From positions 1-27,680 of the IMG/VR virus record IMGVR_UViG_3300042868_001264: 27,680 nucleotides of DNA. One strand, written 5' to 3'. The position numbers and the translations under genes were made by a program. The notes under the pieces were generated by a model. That model had not been told where the DNA came from and did not search any database. It saw nothing but the letters and a program-made list of their open reading frames with translations. This stretch comes from a virus. This document shows positions 8,279-13,693 of the stretch, piece by piece. How positions within the stretch are numbered: the stretch's first letter is position 1; the number at the start of each line of letters is the position of its first letter.

Positions 8279-8518
8279 TCAGTGCAGAAGTACAATACGA
8301 GGTTGATTGTCTATTATATCTGGCAATAAATTACATGCTTGACATTTTTGGTCAACATCTTCGTCTTCCATCTCATAAATTGTATGAGGTTTCTCTGCAA
8401 TCGTCATTATTTTTTCAAACATTTGAGCGTGTTTTTCGCACATGATTGCTGGCGGATTTTCGCCAATTGTAACCAAGTATTTAGATTTTTTTATATCGGG
8501 GAATAGCTCTTTTTCCAT
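8279..8518 (-). CDS. Small Cys/His-containing protein, unknown function
   Basis: The 79-residue product contains AIMCEKHAQMFEKIM in the first half and VDQKCQACNLL in the second. The pattern C-x2-H followed about 30 residues later by C-x2-C could bind one zinc ion. The acidic linker EMEDEDVD lies between. The gene overlaps the 3' end of the terminase large-subunit gene by 28 bases in another frame, suggesting coupled translation. Its position between terminase and portal could mean a role at the packaging machine, but nothing in the sequence proves this. Confidence 0.72.
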   Translation of the reverse strand: MEKELFPDIKKSKYLVTIGENPPAIMCEKHAQMFEKIMTIAEKPHTIYEMEDEDVDQKCQACNLLPDIIDNQPRIVLLH

Positions 8519-10101
8519 GCTGGTTTTGTACTTTCATCTCTTGTAATATATCTATCTCTTTGTGCAGCCATACGTTGCTGTGGAGTTTTATTATCCCATG
8601 GCTCACATATACCTTGTAAACATGCTAATAACGCATATCTAGCACTATCAATACAGTCATCTGGATCACTAAATCTACCTTGTGTATCTACATAATAGTT
8701 TTGTGCTTCACTCAAAAAGTATGTGCAGTTCTCGTTTACCATTAAACTGCCAACTTCTAACATCTGACGCATTTGGTTAATGCCATAACTTTTGTGATTA
8801 GTAACTCTGCCCTGACTATCAGGCGGATTCATAATGGCTTTTTCGTACACATTAAGTTCATAACTTTCAAACAACTCTCTAATACTGTTTGACGACATTG
8901 TATATCGTCCAGTCGTACTAGCATCTGCCGGAAGAACAATTGGGGTTCCATAGACTTCTGGTCTGAGCAAGTGATTGATGTATTGAGTTGGTACGGCTTC
9001 TTCCACACCTTGCACCACAATTTGTTTGTGTAAGTAAGCAGTTCTTTCATATGGTTCCCAATACATTAAACTAATAACAGTTTTGTCGTTAACTAAGCCT
9101 AAGTCAAGTGCGATAACACGTTGAATGTTTGGCATACGTTGAAAATCAATCTCACCTGTTTTGTACGTAGGCCAGTTGTTAAGTTGAAACACAGCACCTT
9201 TACCCATAACAGGTTTACCAGCAATACGTGCTTCACGTTCATGTGGCAAGTAATCTCGTTCTAGTTGTCGTCTTGTTTCGTTTAACAAAAATGGCAAGCC
9301 CCATGGATCGTACTCAGGTACATTATCCCAACTAACACGAATATATTCGTAGCCCTCTTCTTTGTTCCAGAACTTACTAACTAATCCGTTTAAACCCTTT
9401 AATGGTGTAAAAGAACAAAGAACTTTACCTTGTGTTGTAGCAGTACGTGTTACAATTTCACTAAAGAAGTCATCTGGTGGTTGCTCGTCAAACACAGCTA
9501 AGTTTAATTTAAAACCTTGTAACTGTCTTACTTCCTGCGTATAGTTAGCAAACAAGAGGTAACTATTACCCCCGGTGGAATGTTTAATTTCGCAACCAAT
9601 GCAATTAGCTCCGTCATTACGCATAGTAGCAGTAATAATACGGTCTTTCGGGATGGCACCAGATCCCAAGTTCTCAGTAATTTTAACATCTTGTGTACCC
9701 AATAATTCATTTTGTAATACCAGTGCTACCTGACTCCAACCTTCACCTGCAACCATTGCTGTGATAGGACCATTAAATCTGTGTCCTTCCCACCAATCAG
9801 GATATATTCCAGTTAAGTGCATTGCTGTTTCATAACAGGTACTAACAGTTTTACCAATACGGTTAGCTGCCAGAATACCTCTACGTTCGCTAGTTCCAGT
9901 TTTAAAGAATGTTAGTTGATGTTCAAATGGTCTAAAGTATTTCAGTTGATTGTATCTCATATCTTCAGATACAGTTATACTCAGATCCATTAACTTATTC
10001 TTTAATGGACCTGGTATAGTTTTTAAACTGTCAATAGTAAGATTGTGCTTATCAACAGACCAGCGCAATGCTCTAGCCATTAATACGTCTTCGCCAAGCA
10101 T
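8491..10101 (-). CDS. terL: Terminase large subunit (packaging ATPase and nuclease)
   Basis: The 536-residue product pumps DNA into the prohead through the portal and cuts the concatemer. The ATPase domain has a Walker A-like LAANRIGKT at residues 77-85 and a Walker B LAVFDE at 201-206 with catalytic Glu206. A coupling-motif-like CSFTPLKG follows near residue 230. The C-terminal RNase H-like nuclease has Asp333 (VIALDLGLVNDKT), Asp393 (VLPADASTTGRY) and Asp485 (CIDSARYALLA) as the likely metal-binding triad. Length is typical. The ATG at 10101 follows the preceding stop as TAATATG; a second Met at residue 8 is an alternative start. Cys-rich GANCIGCEIKH (165-174) lies in the ATPase domain. Confidence 0.95.
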   Translation of the reverse strand: MLGEDVLMARALRWSVDKHNLTIDSLKTIPGPLKNKLMDLSITVSEDMRYNQLKYFRPFEHQLTFFKTGTSERRGILAANRIGKTVSTCYETAMHLTGIYPDWWEGHRFNGPITAMVAGEGWSQVALVLQNELLGTQDVKITENLGSGAIPKDRIITATMRNDGANCIGCEIKHSTGGNSYLLFANYTQEVRQLQGFKLNLAVFDEQPPDDFFSEIVTRTATTQGKVLCSFTPLKGLNGLVSKFWNKEEGYEYIRVSWDNVPEYDPWGLPFLLNETRRQLERDYLPHEREARIAGKPVMGKGAVFQLNNWPTYKTGEIDFQRMPNIQRVIALDLGLVNDKTVISLMYWEPYERTAYLHKQIVVQGVEEAVPTQYINHLLRPEVYGTPIVLPADASTTGRYTMSSNSIRELFESYELNVYEKAIMNPPDSQGRVTNHKSYGINQMRQMLEVGSLMVNENCTYFLSEAQNYYVDTQGRFSDPDDCIDSARYALLACLQGICEPWDNKTPQQRMAAQRDRYITRDESTKPAWKKSYSPI

Positions 10102-10102
10102 A

Positions 10103-10396
10103 TTAATTCTTTAAATCTTTGCGAATATAATAGATAGCTTCAATTGATTGAGCCAAATCTTTTAATTCAGTTGTTGATAATTTCCACGATTTAGGATCTT
10201 CTAGTAACACATTATCACGCTTATCCAAACCAATCTGTAATCGTTCAGTTAGTAAGCGTAAAATGTGTTCTAGTTGACCAGGAAACTTTTCATTAAAAGC
10301 AACACGATGACTAGCATTAATCTTTTGTAAAATCAATGTGTCATTAACTCTAGTTTGCTCTTGTGCTTGCTTTATTTCATGGTCTCTTGCGTTCAT
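10103..10396 (-). CDS. Small helical protein before terminase large subunit, unknown
   Basis: The product is 97 residues from the ATG at 10396 (MNARDHEIKQAQEQ). I prefer this start because it overlaps the upstream stop as ATGA; extension to 10411 would need a TTG start. The protein is charged and helical, with LEHILRLLTERLQIGLDKRD and LKDLAQSIEAIYYIRKDLKN. I recognise no domain. Tight coupling on both sides, to the unknown gene upstream and the terminase downstream, suggests a packaging-related or head-related role, which is inference only. Confidence 0.75.
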   Translation of the reverse strand: MNARDHEIKQAQEQTRVNDTLILQKINASHRVAFNEKFPGQLEHILRLLTERLQIGLDKRDNVLLEDPKSWKLSTTELKDLAQSIEAIYYIRKDLKN

Positions 10397-11193
10397 TTTG
10401 AAATGTCCCAAGGATTATGTGCAACACCTTCATTCAATGTAACGAATTCACGGTCAACCCATACGTCCCACTGATTGCTTCTGTTAACACGATATGTCTG
10501 CATAGTTGCACGTAATCTTTTACCTTGTGGAGTCAACGTACCATCTTCACGTTGAGCAGTTTGTTCGCCTGTACGTGGATCAAACCATTTAATAACTTCT
10601 GGACGATTACGACCAAATTTGTCAATCTTCTCACCATATGGACGCTCTTGCAAAGGACCTAAGATTTCATAACTGATTGTACCATTCTTGTACTTTCTAA
10701 AAATCATATGACACTTCATATCTTTTGCACGTGCTTCTTCATCTGGATGAGGGAATGTAGGCACATAGAATGTGTTTTGAATATCACTTTGTGGAGGCAA
10801 ACTCTTATCACGTGCTGGGGTTGGCTTGATTGGGTCAATGGGGACAAGTTCAGTTTTGTCAATGTATGGGTTGTCAGATCCTAAAAAGATACTGTCAACT
10901 TCTTCGCCATTAAGAACGTCCATAGCAACTTGATACTTTAATTTGTTAGCACGACCTTTTAAGTTGAGAACAATGCCTCGTTGGTCGTATACAAAACGTT
11001 CAAGTTCTGTTGCTGTTGGGAAGTCAGTCATCAAGCCTTCTAAGTCAAATTCAGCTATAGATACTGACTTTTTAGGTTTAGTTGTTTTAACGATTTCTTC
11101 TACTTTTTCTGCGTATACTTCATCAGTCGTATCAGTAGGTTCAATGGGAGTGTCCCATACGTTATCTTGTGGTTGTGCTTTTTGTTTTTTCAT
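10393..11193 (-). CDS. Conserved phage protein of unknown function upstream of terminase
   Basis: From the ATG at 11193 the product is 266 residues. An upstream TTG at 11208 would add five residues but would consume the AAGG Shine-Dalgarno, so I reject it. The first 45 residues are Lys/Glu/Thr-rich and look disordered. The segment DFPTATELERFVYDQRG (about 57-73) resembles the N-terminus of the adaptor. The C-terminal half is well ordered: MIFRKYKNGTISYEILGPL, then GEKIDKFGRNRPEVIKWFD and SNQWDVWVDREFVTLNEG. I cannot assign a function. An upstream TATAAATA element and a 5' stem-loop suggest this gene starts a transcript leading into the terminase gene. Confidence 0.8.
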   Translation of the reverse strand: MKKQKAQPQDNVWDTPIEPTDTTDEVYAEKVEEIVKTTKPKKSVSIAEFDLEGLMTDFPTATELERFVYDQRGIVLNLKGRANKLKYQVAMDVLNGEEVDSIFLGSDNPYIDKTELVPIDPIKPTPARDKSLPPQSDIQNTFYVPTFPHPDEEARAKDMKCHMIFRKYKNGTISYEILGPLQERPYGEKIDKFGRNRPEVIKWFDPRTGEQTAQREDGTLTPQGKRLRATMQTYRVNRSNQWDVWVDREFVTLNEGVAHNPWDISK

Positions 11194-11212
11194 TTCTTTT
11201 CCTTTCAAACAA

Positions 11213-11229
11213 AGGGCTTATTAGGCCCT
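11213..11229 (-). other. Stem-loop in leader of the 10393-11193 gene
   Basis: On the minus strand AGGGC, a seven-base loop CTAATAA and GCCCT form a five-pair GC-rich stem, followed by TTGTTT. It lies between a TATAAATA element and the AAGGAAAAGAA ribosome binding site. If transcription starts a few bases after the octamer, this hairpin would sit at the extreme 5' end of the mRNA. It could instead be a weak intrinsic terminator for the small-gene cluster upstream. Confidence 0.5.
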
Positions 11230-11232
11230 CAG

Positions 11233-11240
11233 TATTTATA
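11233..11240 (-). promoter_or_regulatory. TATAAATA late-promoter-like element
   Basis: TATAAATA lies on the minus strand just after the stop codon of the 49-residue gene (11242-11391) and 40 bases before the ATG at 11193. This is the most promoter-like spacing of the three exact octamers. It would drive the unknown gene, the small helical gene and terL. Recognition by a phage sigma factor is inferred from similarity to T4-type late promoters. Confidence 0.55.
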
Positions 11241-11241
11241 T

Positions 11242-11391
11242 TCAATAACTGCTAGTGGCACCTAAAGCGCCCTTTTGACCAGCTGGACCTTGTCTACCGG
11301 GCATTGGACGCTTTAGTGGCTTAGCTTTTGGCACTATAGTCTGTTTGACTATAGGCTTTTTAGCAGTTTTTGATTTAGTAGTTTTAGCCAT
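11242..11391 (-). CDS. 49-residue basic protein
   Basis: A short frame from the ATG at 11391 encodes MAKTTKSKTAKKPIVKQTIV followed by a Lys/Pro-rich stretch and a Gly/Gln-rich tail ending GALGATSSY. The N-terminal 28 residues are strongly basic and rich in Lys, Thr and Ala, like a disordered nucleic-acid-binding tail. The stretch GRQGPAGQKGALG looks collagen-like. The start codon overlaps the preceding stop by one base (TAATG), which supports it as a real gene. Function unknown; DNA or capsid binding is a guess from charge. Confidence 0.7.
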   Translation of the reverse strand: MAKTTKSKTAKKPIVKQTIVPKAKPLKRPMPGRQGPAGQKGALGATSSY

Positions 11392-11693
11392 TACTTTTTA
11401 GGTGACTTATACTTACTTGGCAACTTGCTACCATCTGCTGTACTGTTCTTTTTAGGACCAGTATTAGTGTTACTATGAACACCTTCTAGTGCAGGATTTG
11501 TTTTACCAGCTTGACCACGACCACGCATACCTAATGCGTCAGTAATCATGTTGGCAATAGTGGCACGTTCTGAATTCACTGTGGATTTTTCCTTCATGAA
11601 TGTAGTGCGCTTGTCACCAGTAGCCACGTTGCCAGTTGTTGGGCCACGCTTTTGGTTGATCTCTTTGTTACCTTGTGGGTTAGTTGATTTCAT
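11391..11693 (-). CDS. 100-residue basic, low-complexity protein with RGPTTGN motif
   Basis: The product is rich in Lys, Thr, Asn and Gly and probably disordered. KRGPTTGN at residues 15-22 matches GRGPTKGN, which occurs twice in the 123-residue protein at 12037-12408. A helical middle (SERATIANMITDALGMRGRG) precedes a basic tail ending LPSKYKSPKK. AAAGGAAA lies about 6 bases before the ATG. It belongs to the small-gene cluster between the terminase subunits. Function unknown. Confidence 0.75.
   Translation of the reverse strand: MKSTNPQGNKEINQKRGPTTGNVATGDKRTTFMKEKSTVNSERATIANMITDALGMRGRGQAGKTNPALEGVHSNTNTGPKKNSTADGSKLPSKYKSPKK
11630..11655. repeat. RGPTxGN-coding repeat, copy 3
   Basis: The plus-strand sequence around GTTGTTGGGCCACGC resembles two segments at 12048-12070 and 12269-12292, and on the minus strand encodes KRGPTTGN. 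It is the most diverged of the three copies and lies in a different gene. Confidence 0.55.
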
Positions 11694-11704
11694 AATATTT
11701 CCTT

Positions 11705-12040
11705 TTATCCTACTATTAATACTGGTGTGATAAACAATGTAACGGCACTTCCTGCACTTGCAGCGACATATATTGTTTGAAATGCATTAGAATTTAATAC
11801 TTGAATAAATTCAGTTTGTCCTGCACCAATAATTGTTCCTGCAGTTGCCACAGTTAGTACTGTGGTATCTGCGTCAAAACGAACTGGAACCGTTGAACTT
11901 GAGTTTGTAACTTTCAAATACAAAGGTGTCTTTCCACCACCAAGATTGCCAGTGACTTCTGTAATTGTTATATCACCTGTTGCTGGAGTTGAACTAGCCG
12001 CTAGTTCAAATGCAGGTCCTGCTATTTGATATGCTGTCAT
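11705..12040 (-). CDS. Small beta-rich virion-like protein
   Basis: The 111-residue product is low in charge and rich in Thr, Val, Ala and Gly: MTAYQIAGPAFELAASSTP, then TPLYLKVTNSSSTVPVRFD, and a C-terminus YVAASAGSAVTLFITPVLIV. Alternating hydrophobic and small polar residues suggest an all-beta domain such as a head-decoration or small structural protein. It has no signal peptide. It is the only non-basic member of the small-gene cluster between the terminase genes. The start overlaps the previous stop as ATGA. Decoration is a guess from composition. Confidence 0.72.
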   Translation of the reverse strand: MTAYQIAGPAFELAASSTPATGDITITEVTGNLGGGKTPLYLKVTNSSSTVPVRFDADTTVLTVATAGTIIGAGQTEFIQVLNSNAFQTIYVAASAGSAVTLFITPVLIVG

Positions 12041-12408
12041 TGCATGTTACCTTTCGTTGGGCCGCGACCCATATTAATAGAGTCTGCGTTGCCTTTATAG
12101 TTCTGACCCATCTTAGGATCAAATGCACGAGTGCCGCCTGGATTGCGAACTTGTGCGCCACGATTAATGTTGTCACGAACAGATCCTTGTGCAGGTAATG
12201 CAGGAACTGCCGCAGCCATTGGTTTATGTCCTGTCATAGACATACCACTGTGATGACAAGATCCATCGTTACCTTTTGTTGGGCCACGACCTTTGTTAAC
12301 TAGTCTACCATCATTCATATAACCTGTATGTTGATTGACTAATACCTTTGCCGAATTGTTGCGGCTGAAACCATCGCTAGATGTACTAGTTGCTGGATTA
12401 TATTTCAT
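12037..12408 (-). CDS. 123-residue Gly/Asn-rich protein with two GRGPTKGN repeats
   Basis: The product contains GRGPTKGN at residues 40-47 and again at 114-121 at the very C-terminus, with a His/Met-rich stretch CHHSGMSMTGHK (51-62) and an Ala/Pro turn between. It is basic, Gly/Asn-rich and probably disordered. No known domain is recognised. It overlaps both neighbours as ATGA, so the cluster is translated as one coupled unit. The repeated motif is shared with the 100-residue protein downstream. Confidence 0.78.
   Translation of the reverse strand: MKYNPATSTSSDGFSRNNSAKVLVNQHTGYMNDGRLVNKGRGPTKGNDGSCHHSGMSMTGHKPMAAAVPALPAQGSVRDNINRGAQVRNPGGTRAFDPKMGQNYKGNADSINMGRGPTKGNMQ
12048..12070. repeat. 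RGPTxGN-coding repeat, copy 1
   Basis: TTACCTTTCGTTGGGCCGCG on the plus strand, encoding GRGPTKGN at the C-terminus of the 123-residue protein on the minus strand. Nearly identical to 12269-12292. Confidence 0.7.
12269..12292. repeat. RGPTxGN-coding repeat, copy 2
   Basis: TTACCTTTTGTTGGGCCACG on the plus strand, differing from copy 1 at only two of the first 20 positions. It encodes the first GRGPTKGN of the 123-residue protein. Confidence 0.7.
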
Positions 12409-12554
12409 TTTGATTTTCCTTTTGTTTTCTTTGCTGCCTGTCTTTTAGTAGCATAGGCAATCGCTACTGCTTGCTTAGGGGGCTTCCCGGCAGCAATCTC
12501 TTTTTTCACATTTTTTTGAAATGCTGGTTTTGAAGTTGATTTAATTAAAGGCAT
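12405..12554 (-). CDS. 49-residue basic conserved phage protein
   Basis: From the ATG at 12554 the product begins MPLIKSTSKPAFQKNVKKEI and ends in a Lys/Ala-rich tail KRQAAKKTKGKSK. The middle AAGKPPKQAVAIAYATKR is a segment I recognise from small proteins common in aquatic phages, of unknown role. A longer frame starting at a TTG (12593) would overlap the preceding gene by 35 bases and is unlikely. A TAAATA motif rather than a Shine-Dalgarno lies 5 bases before the ATG. Confidence 0.8.
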   Translation of the reverse strand: MPLIKSTSKPAFQKNVKKEIAAGKPPKQAVAIAYATKRQAAKKTKGKSK

Positions 12555-12558
12555 ACTA

Positions 12559-12714
12559 TTATTTAGTCTTTGTTTTTTTAGCCGTTTTAGCACTTTGTTT
12601 AAACGCTTTACTTGTAGGAGCTCCCTTAGTGCCTGGTTTACGCATCTTTTCTCCAGATCCAGCTTTTATGCGTTCTCTTTTAGCATGTATGTTAGCGTAC
12701 AATCCGTCTTTCAT
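12559..12714 (-). CDS. 51-residue basic conserved phage protein
   Basis: A short frame from the ATG at 12714 encodes MKDGLYANIHAKRERIKAGS, then GEKMRKPGTKGAPTSKAFKQ and a Lys/Ala tail ending KKTKTK. The LYANIHAKRERI and GEKMRKPGxKGAP segments are ones I recall from a widespread small protein of aquatic phages with no known function. It lies one base after the stop of the terminase small subunit and 4 bases before the next gene. The end codons ACTAAATAA also form the late-motif-like sequence in front of the next ATG. Confidence 0.82.
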   Translation of the reverse strand: MKDGLYANIHAKRERIKAGSGEKMRKPGTKGAPTSKAFKQSAKTAKKTKTK

Positions 12715-12715
12715 A

Positions 12716-13075
12716 TCAGTCTTTCTTAAATCCTGTAAGTTTGGCTAATGCTTCAGTAAAAGCTAACTGTTTAGCATCTATTGCTTCTTGACTGTCAGTA
12801 ACCTCAATCTTATGTACATGAGTCATTACTTTGTTCAATATCAAATTGTGATATTTCAGTGTTAGCTGAGTATCTTTGTTCTTTCGTGCTTCTAAGAAAT
12901 CTTCCATAAGAATATCTTCATATTTCTTACCCGGGCTTTTCTTGTCAAGAGCATCTAATAGACCGTTAATGCTGACGGAGTTGGTACCGCCCTTTGGACG
13001 ACCACTGCCTGGTCTAGCGCCCCCGCGACCTTTCTTTGGCTTTTCTTCTGCTTCTGTTTCTATTTTCTTTTCCAT
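12716..13075 (-). CDS. terS: Probable terminase small subunit
   Basis: The 119-residue product should recognise phage DNA and start packaging with the large subunit. Residues 16-30 read GRGGARPGSGRPKGG, the AT-hook-like basic segment that often opens phage small terminases and related DNA-binding proteins. The remainder is helical and charged: EDILMEDFLEARKNKDTQL, then LILNKVMTHVHKIEVTDSQE. The gene is upstream of terL as expected, but unusually about 2.6 kb and eight small genes separate the two. A GGAG sequence lies rather far from the ATG (about 13 bases) because TATAAATA sits in between. A general DNA-binding protein is the alternative. Confidence 0.68.
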   Translation of the reverse strand: MEKKIETEAEEKPKKGRGGARPGSGRPKGGTNSVSINGLLDALDKKSPGKKYEDILMEDFLEARKNKDTQLTLKYHNLILNKVMTHVHKIEVTDSQEAIDAKQLAFTEALAKLTGFKKD

Positions 13076-13081
13076 ATTCTG

Positions 13082-13089
13082 TATTTATA
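13082..13089 (-). promoter_or_regulatory. TATAAATA element directly before terS
   Basis: TATAAATA on the minus strand ends six bases before the terS ATG. As a promoter it would give an almost leaderless transcript. The same arrangement, TAAATA followed by 4 to 6 bases and ATG with no close Shine-Dalgarno, occurs before the genes starting at 3088, 12554 and 24636. It may therefore double as a translation-start signal. Confidence 0.45.
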
Positions 13090-13095
13090 ACTCCA

Positions 13096-13109
13096 TTAAA
13101 TAGCTATTT
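13096..13109 (+). promoter_or_regulatory. Palindrome and TTAAATAG motif before plus-strand gene
   Basis: The 47-base divergent gap holds a perfect 12-base palindrome AAATAGCTATTT (13098-13109). On the plus strand TTAAATAG (13096-13103) lies 19 bases before the ATG at 13123, a good distance for a late-type promoter with the AAGGAA ribosome site at 13112-13117. The palindrome could be an operator or simply two back-to-back promoter halves serving the divergent genes. Confidence 0.4.
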
Positions 13110-13122
13110 GTAAGGAAATGAA

Positions 13123-13611
13123 ATGAAATATACTTGGAGACCTGCTACTGGGCATGATGTACCTCACATTGTCAAAATGGCACAAGACCACTTTGAAACT
13201 GAAATAGATACTATCTTTACCCCAGACCCCGTTGCATATAGTCGCAACATTACACTTGCAATAGTCAATCAATTCTATGGTCCTACAACCGAACTAGTAT
13301 CAGTTGCTTCAGACCAAGACAACAATATTGTTGCCTACACTTGGGCCAAGACAGGCGAACGCAGTCCTTGGTCCGATGATGAAATGGTCATTGTTAAAAT
13401 GGCACATCTCTCATTACACTTATCCGCACGAGAACGAGTTGAACTTGTCAAAGACATGTTAGCATTGTGGTCGGCCTTTGCTACTTTGGCGCAGGTCTCA
13501 ATTATCTGTTCTACCACAATGCGTAAAGATCAACAAGCCTTCCTCAAACTACACGAACGAAATGGTTATGACGTTCGTGGTTCCTATGCTTATAAAAAAT
13601 TAAGTGCTTAA
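13123..13611 (+). CDS. GNAT-family acetyltransferase-like protein
   Basis: This is the only convincing plus-strand gene. The 162-residue product opens like a GNAT fold (YTWRPATGHDVPHIVKMAQD, beta strand then helix) and ends like one (FLKLHERNGYDVRGSYAYKK, the strand after the 'neighbour-Gly-Tyr/Phe' turn). The central strand VSVASDQDNNIVAYTWAK also fits. The usual acetyl-CoA loop (Q/R-x2-G-x-G/A) is not clear; ARERVELVKDMLALW takes its place, so catalytic activity is uncertain. An AAGGAA Shine-Dalgarno lies 5 bases before the ATG. It stands alone between divergent terS and the convergent Dps-like gene, like an inserted accessory gene. The substrate is unknown. Confidence 0.65.
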   Translation: MKYTWRPATGHDVPHIVKMAQDHFETEIDTIFTPDPVAYSRNITLAIVNQFYGPTTELVSVASDQDNNIVAYTWAKTGERSPWSDDEMVIVKMAHLSLHLSARERVELVKDMLALWSAFATLAQVSIICSTTMRKDQQAFLKLHERNGYDVRGSYAYKKLSA

Positions 13612-13648
13612 CAAACTCGCCTGCCAATTCGTTGATGCCCCAGTTAGA

Positions 13649-13693
13649 AAGACGCAAAATCTGCTGGGTTCTTGATAGCACTTACGGCGTCTT
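13649..13693. other. Nested inverted repeat between convergent genes
   Basis: Perfect seven-base arms AAGACGC (13649-13655) and GCGTCTT (13687-13693) enclose an inner hairpin TGCT/AGCA (13662-13665 and 13677-13680). It lies at the end of the 80-base gap where the plus-strand GNAT gene and the minus-strand Dps-like gene converge, and overlaps the stop codon of the latter. No T-tract follows on either side, so intrinsic termination is doubtful. The rest of the gap (13612-13648) shows nothing else I can name. Confidence 0.4.

Noticed and set aside
10397-10411. TTG start at 10411 for the 97-residue gene
   Set aside because: The ATG at 10396 forms the ATGA stop/start overlap typical of this operon, so it is preferred.
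11194-11208. TTG start at 11208 for the 266-residue gene
   Set aside because: Those codons include the Shine-Dalgarno AAGGAAAAGAA for the ATG at 11193.
12555-12593. Extended start at 12593 for the 49-residue basic gene
   Set aside because: It requires TTG and a 35-base overlap with the well-supported 51-residue gene; the ATG at 12554 gives the N-terminus MPLIKS that I recognise from related small phage proteins.
13612-13691. tRNA or small structured RNA in the convergent gap
   Set aside because: The gap shows a nested hairpin but no cloverleaf, anticodon arm or CCA-type end.
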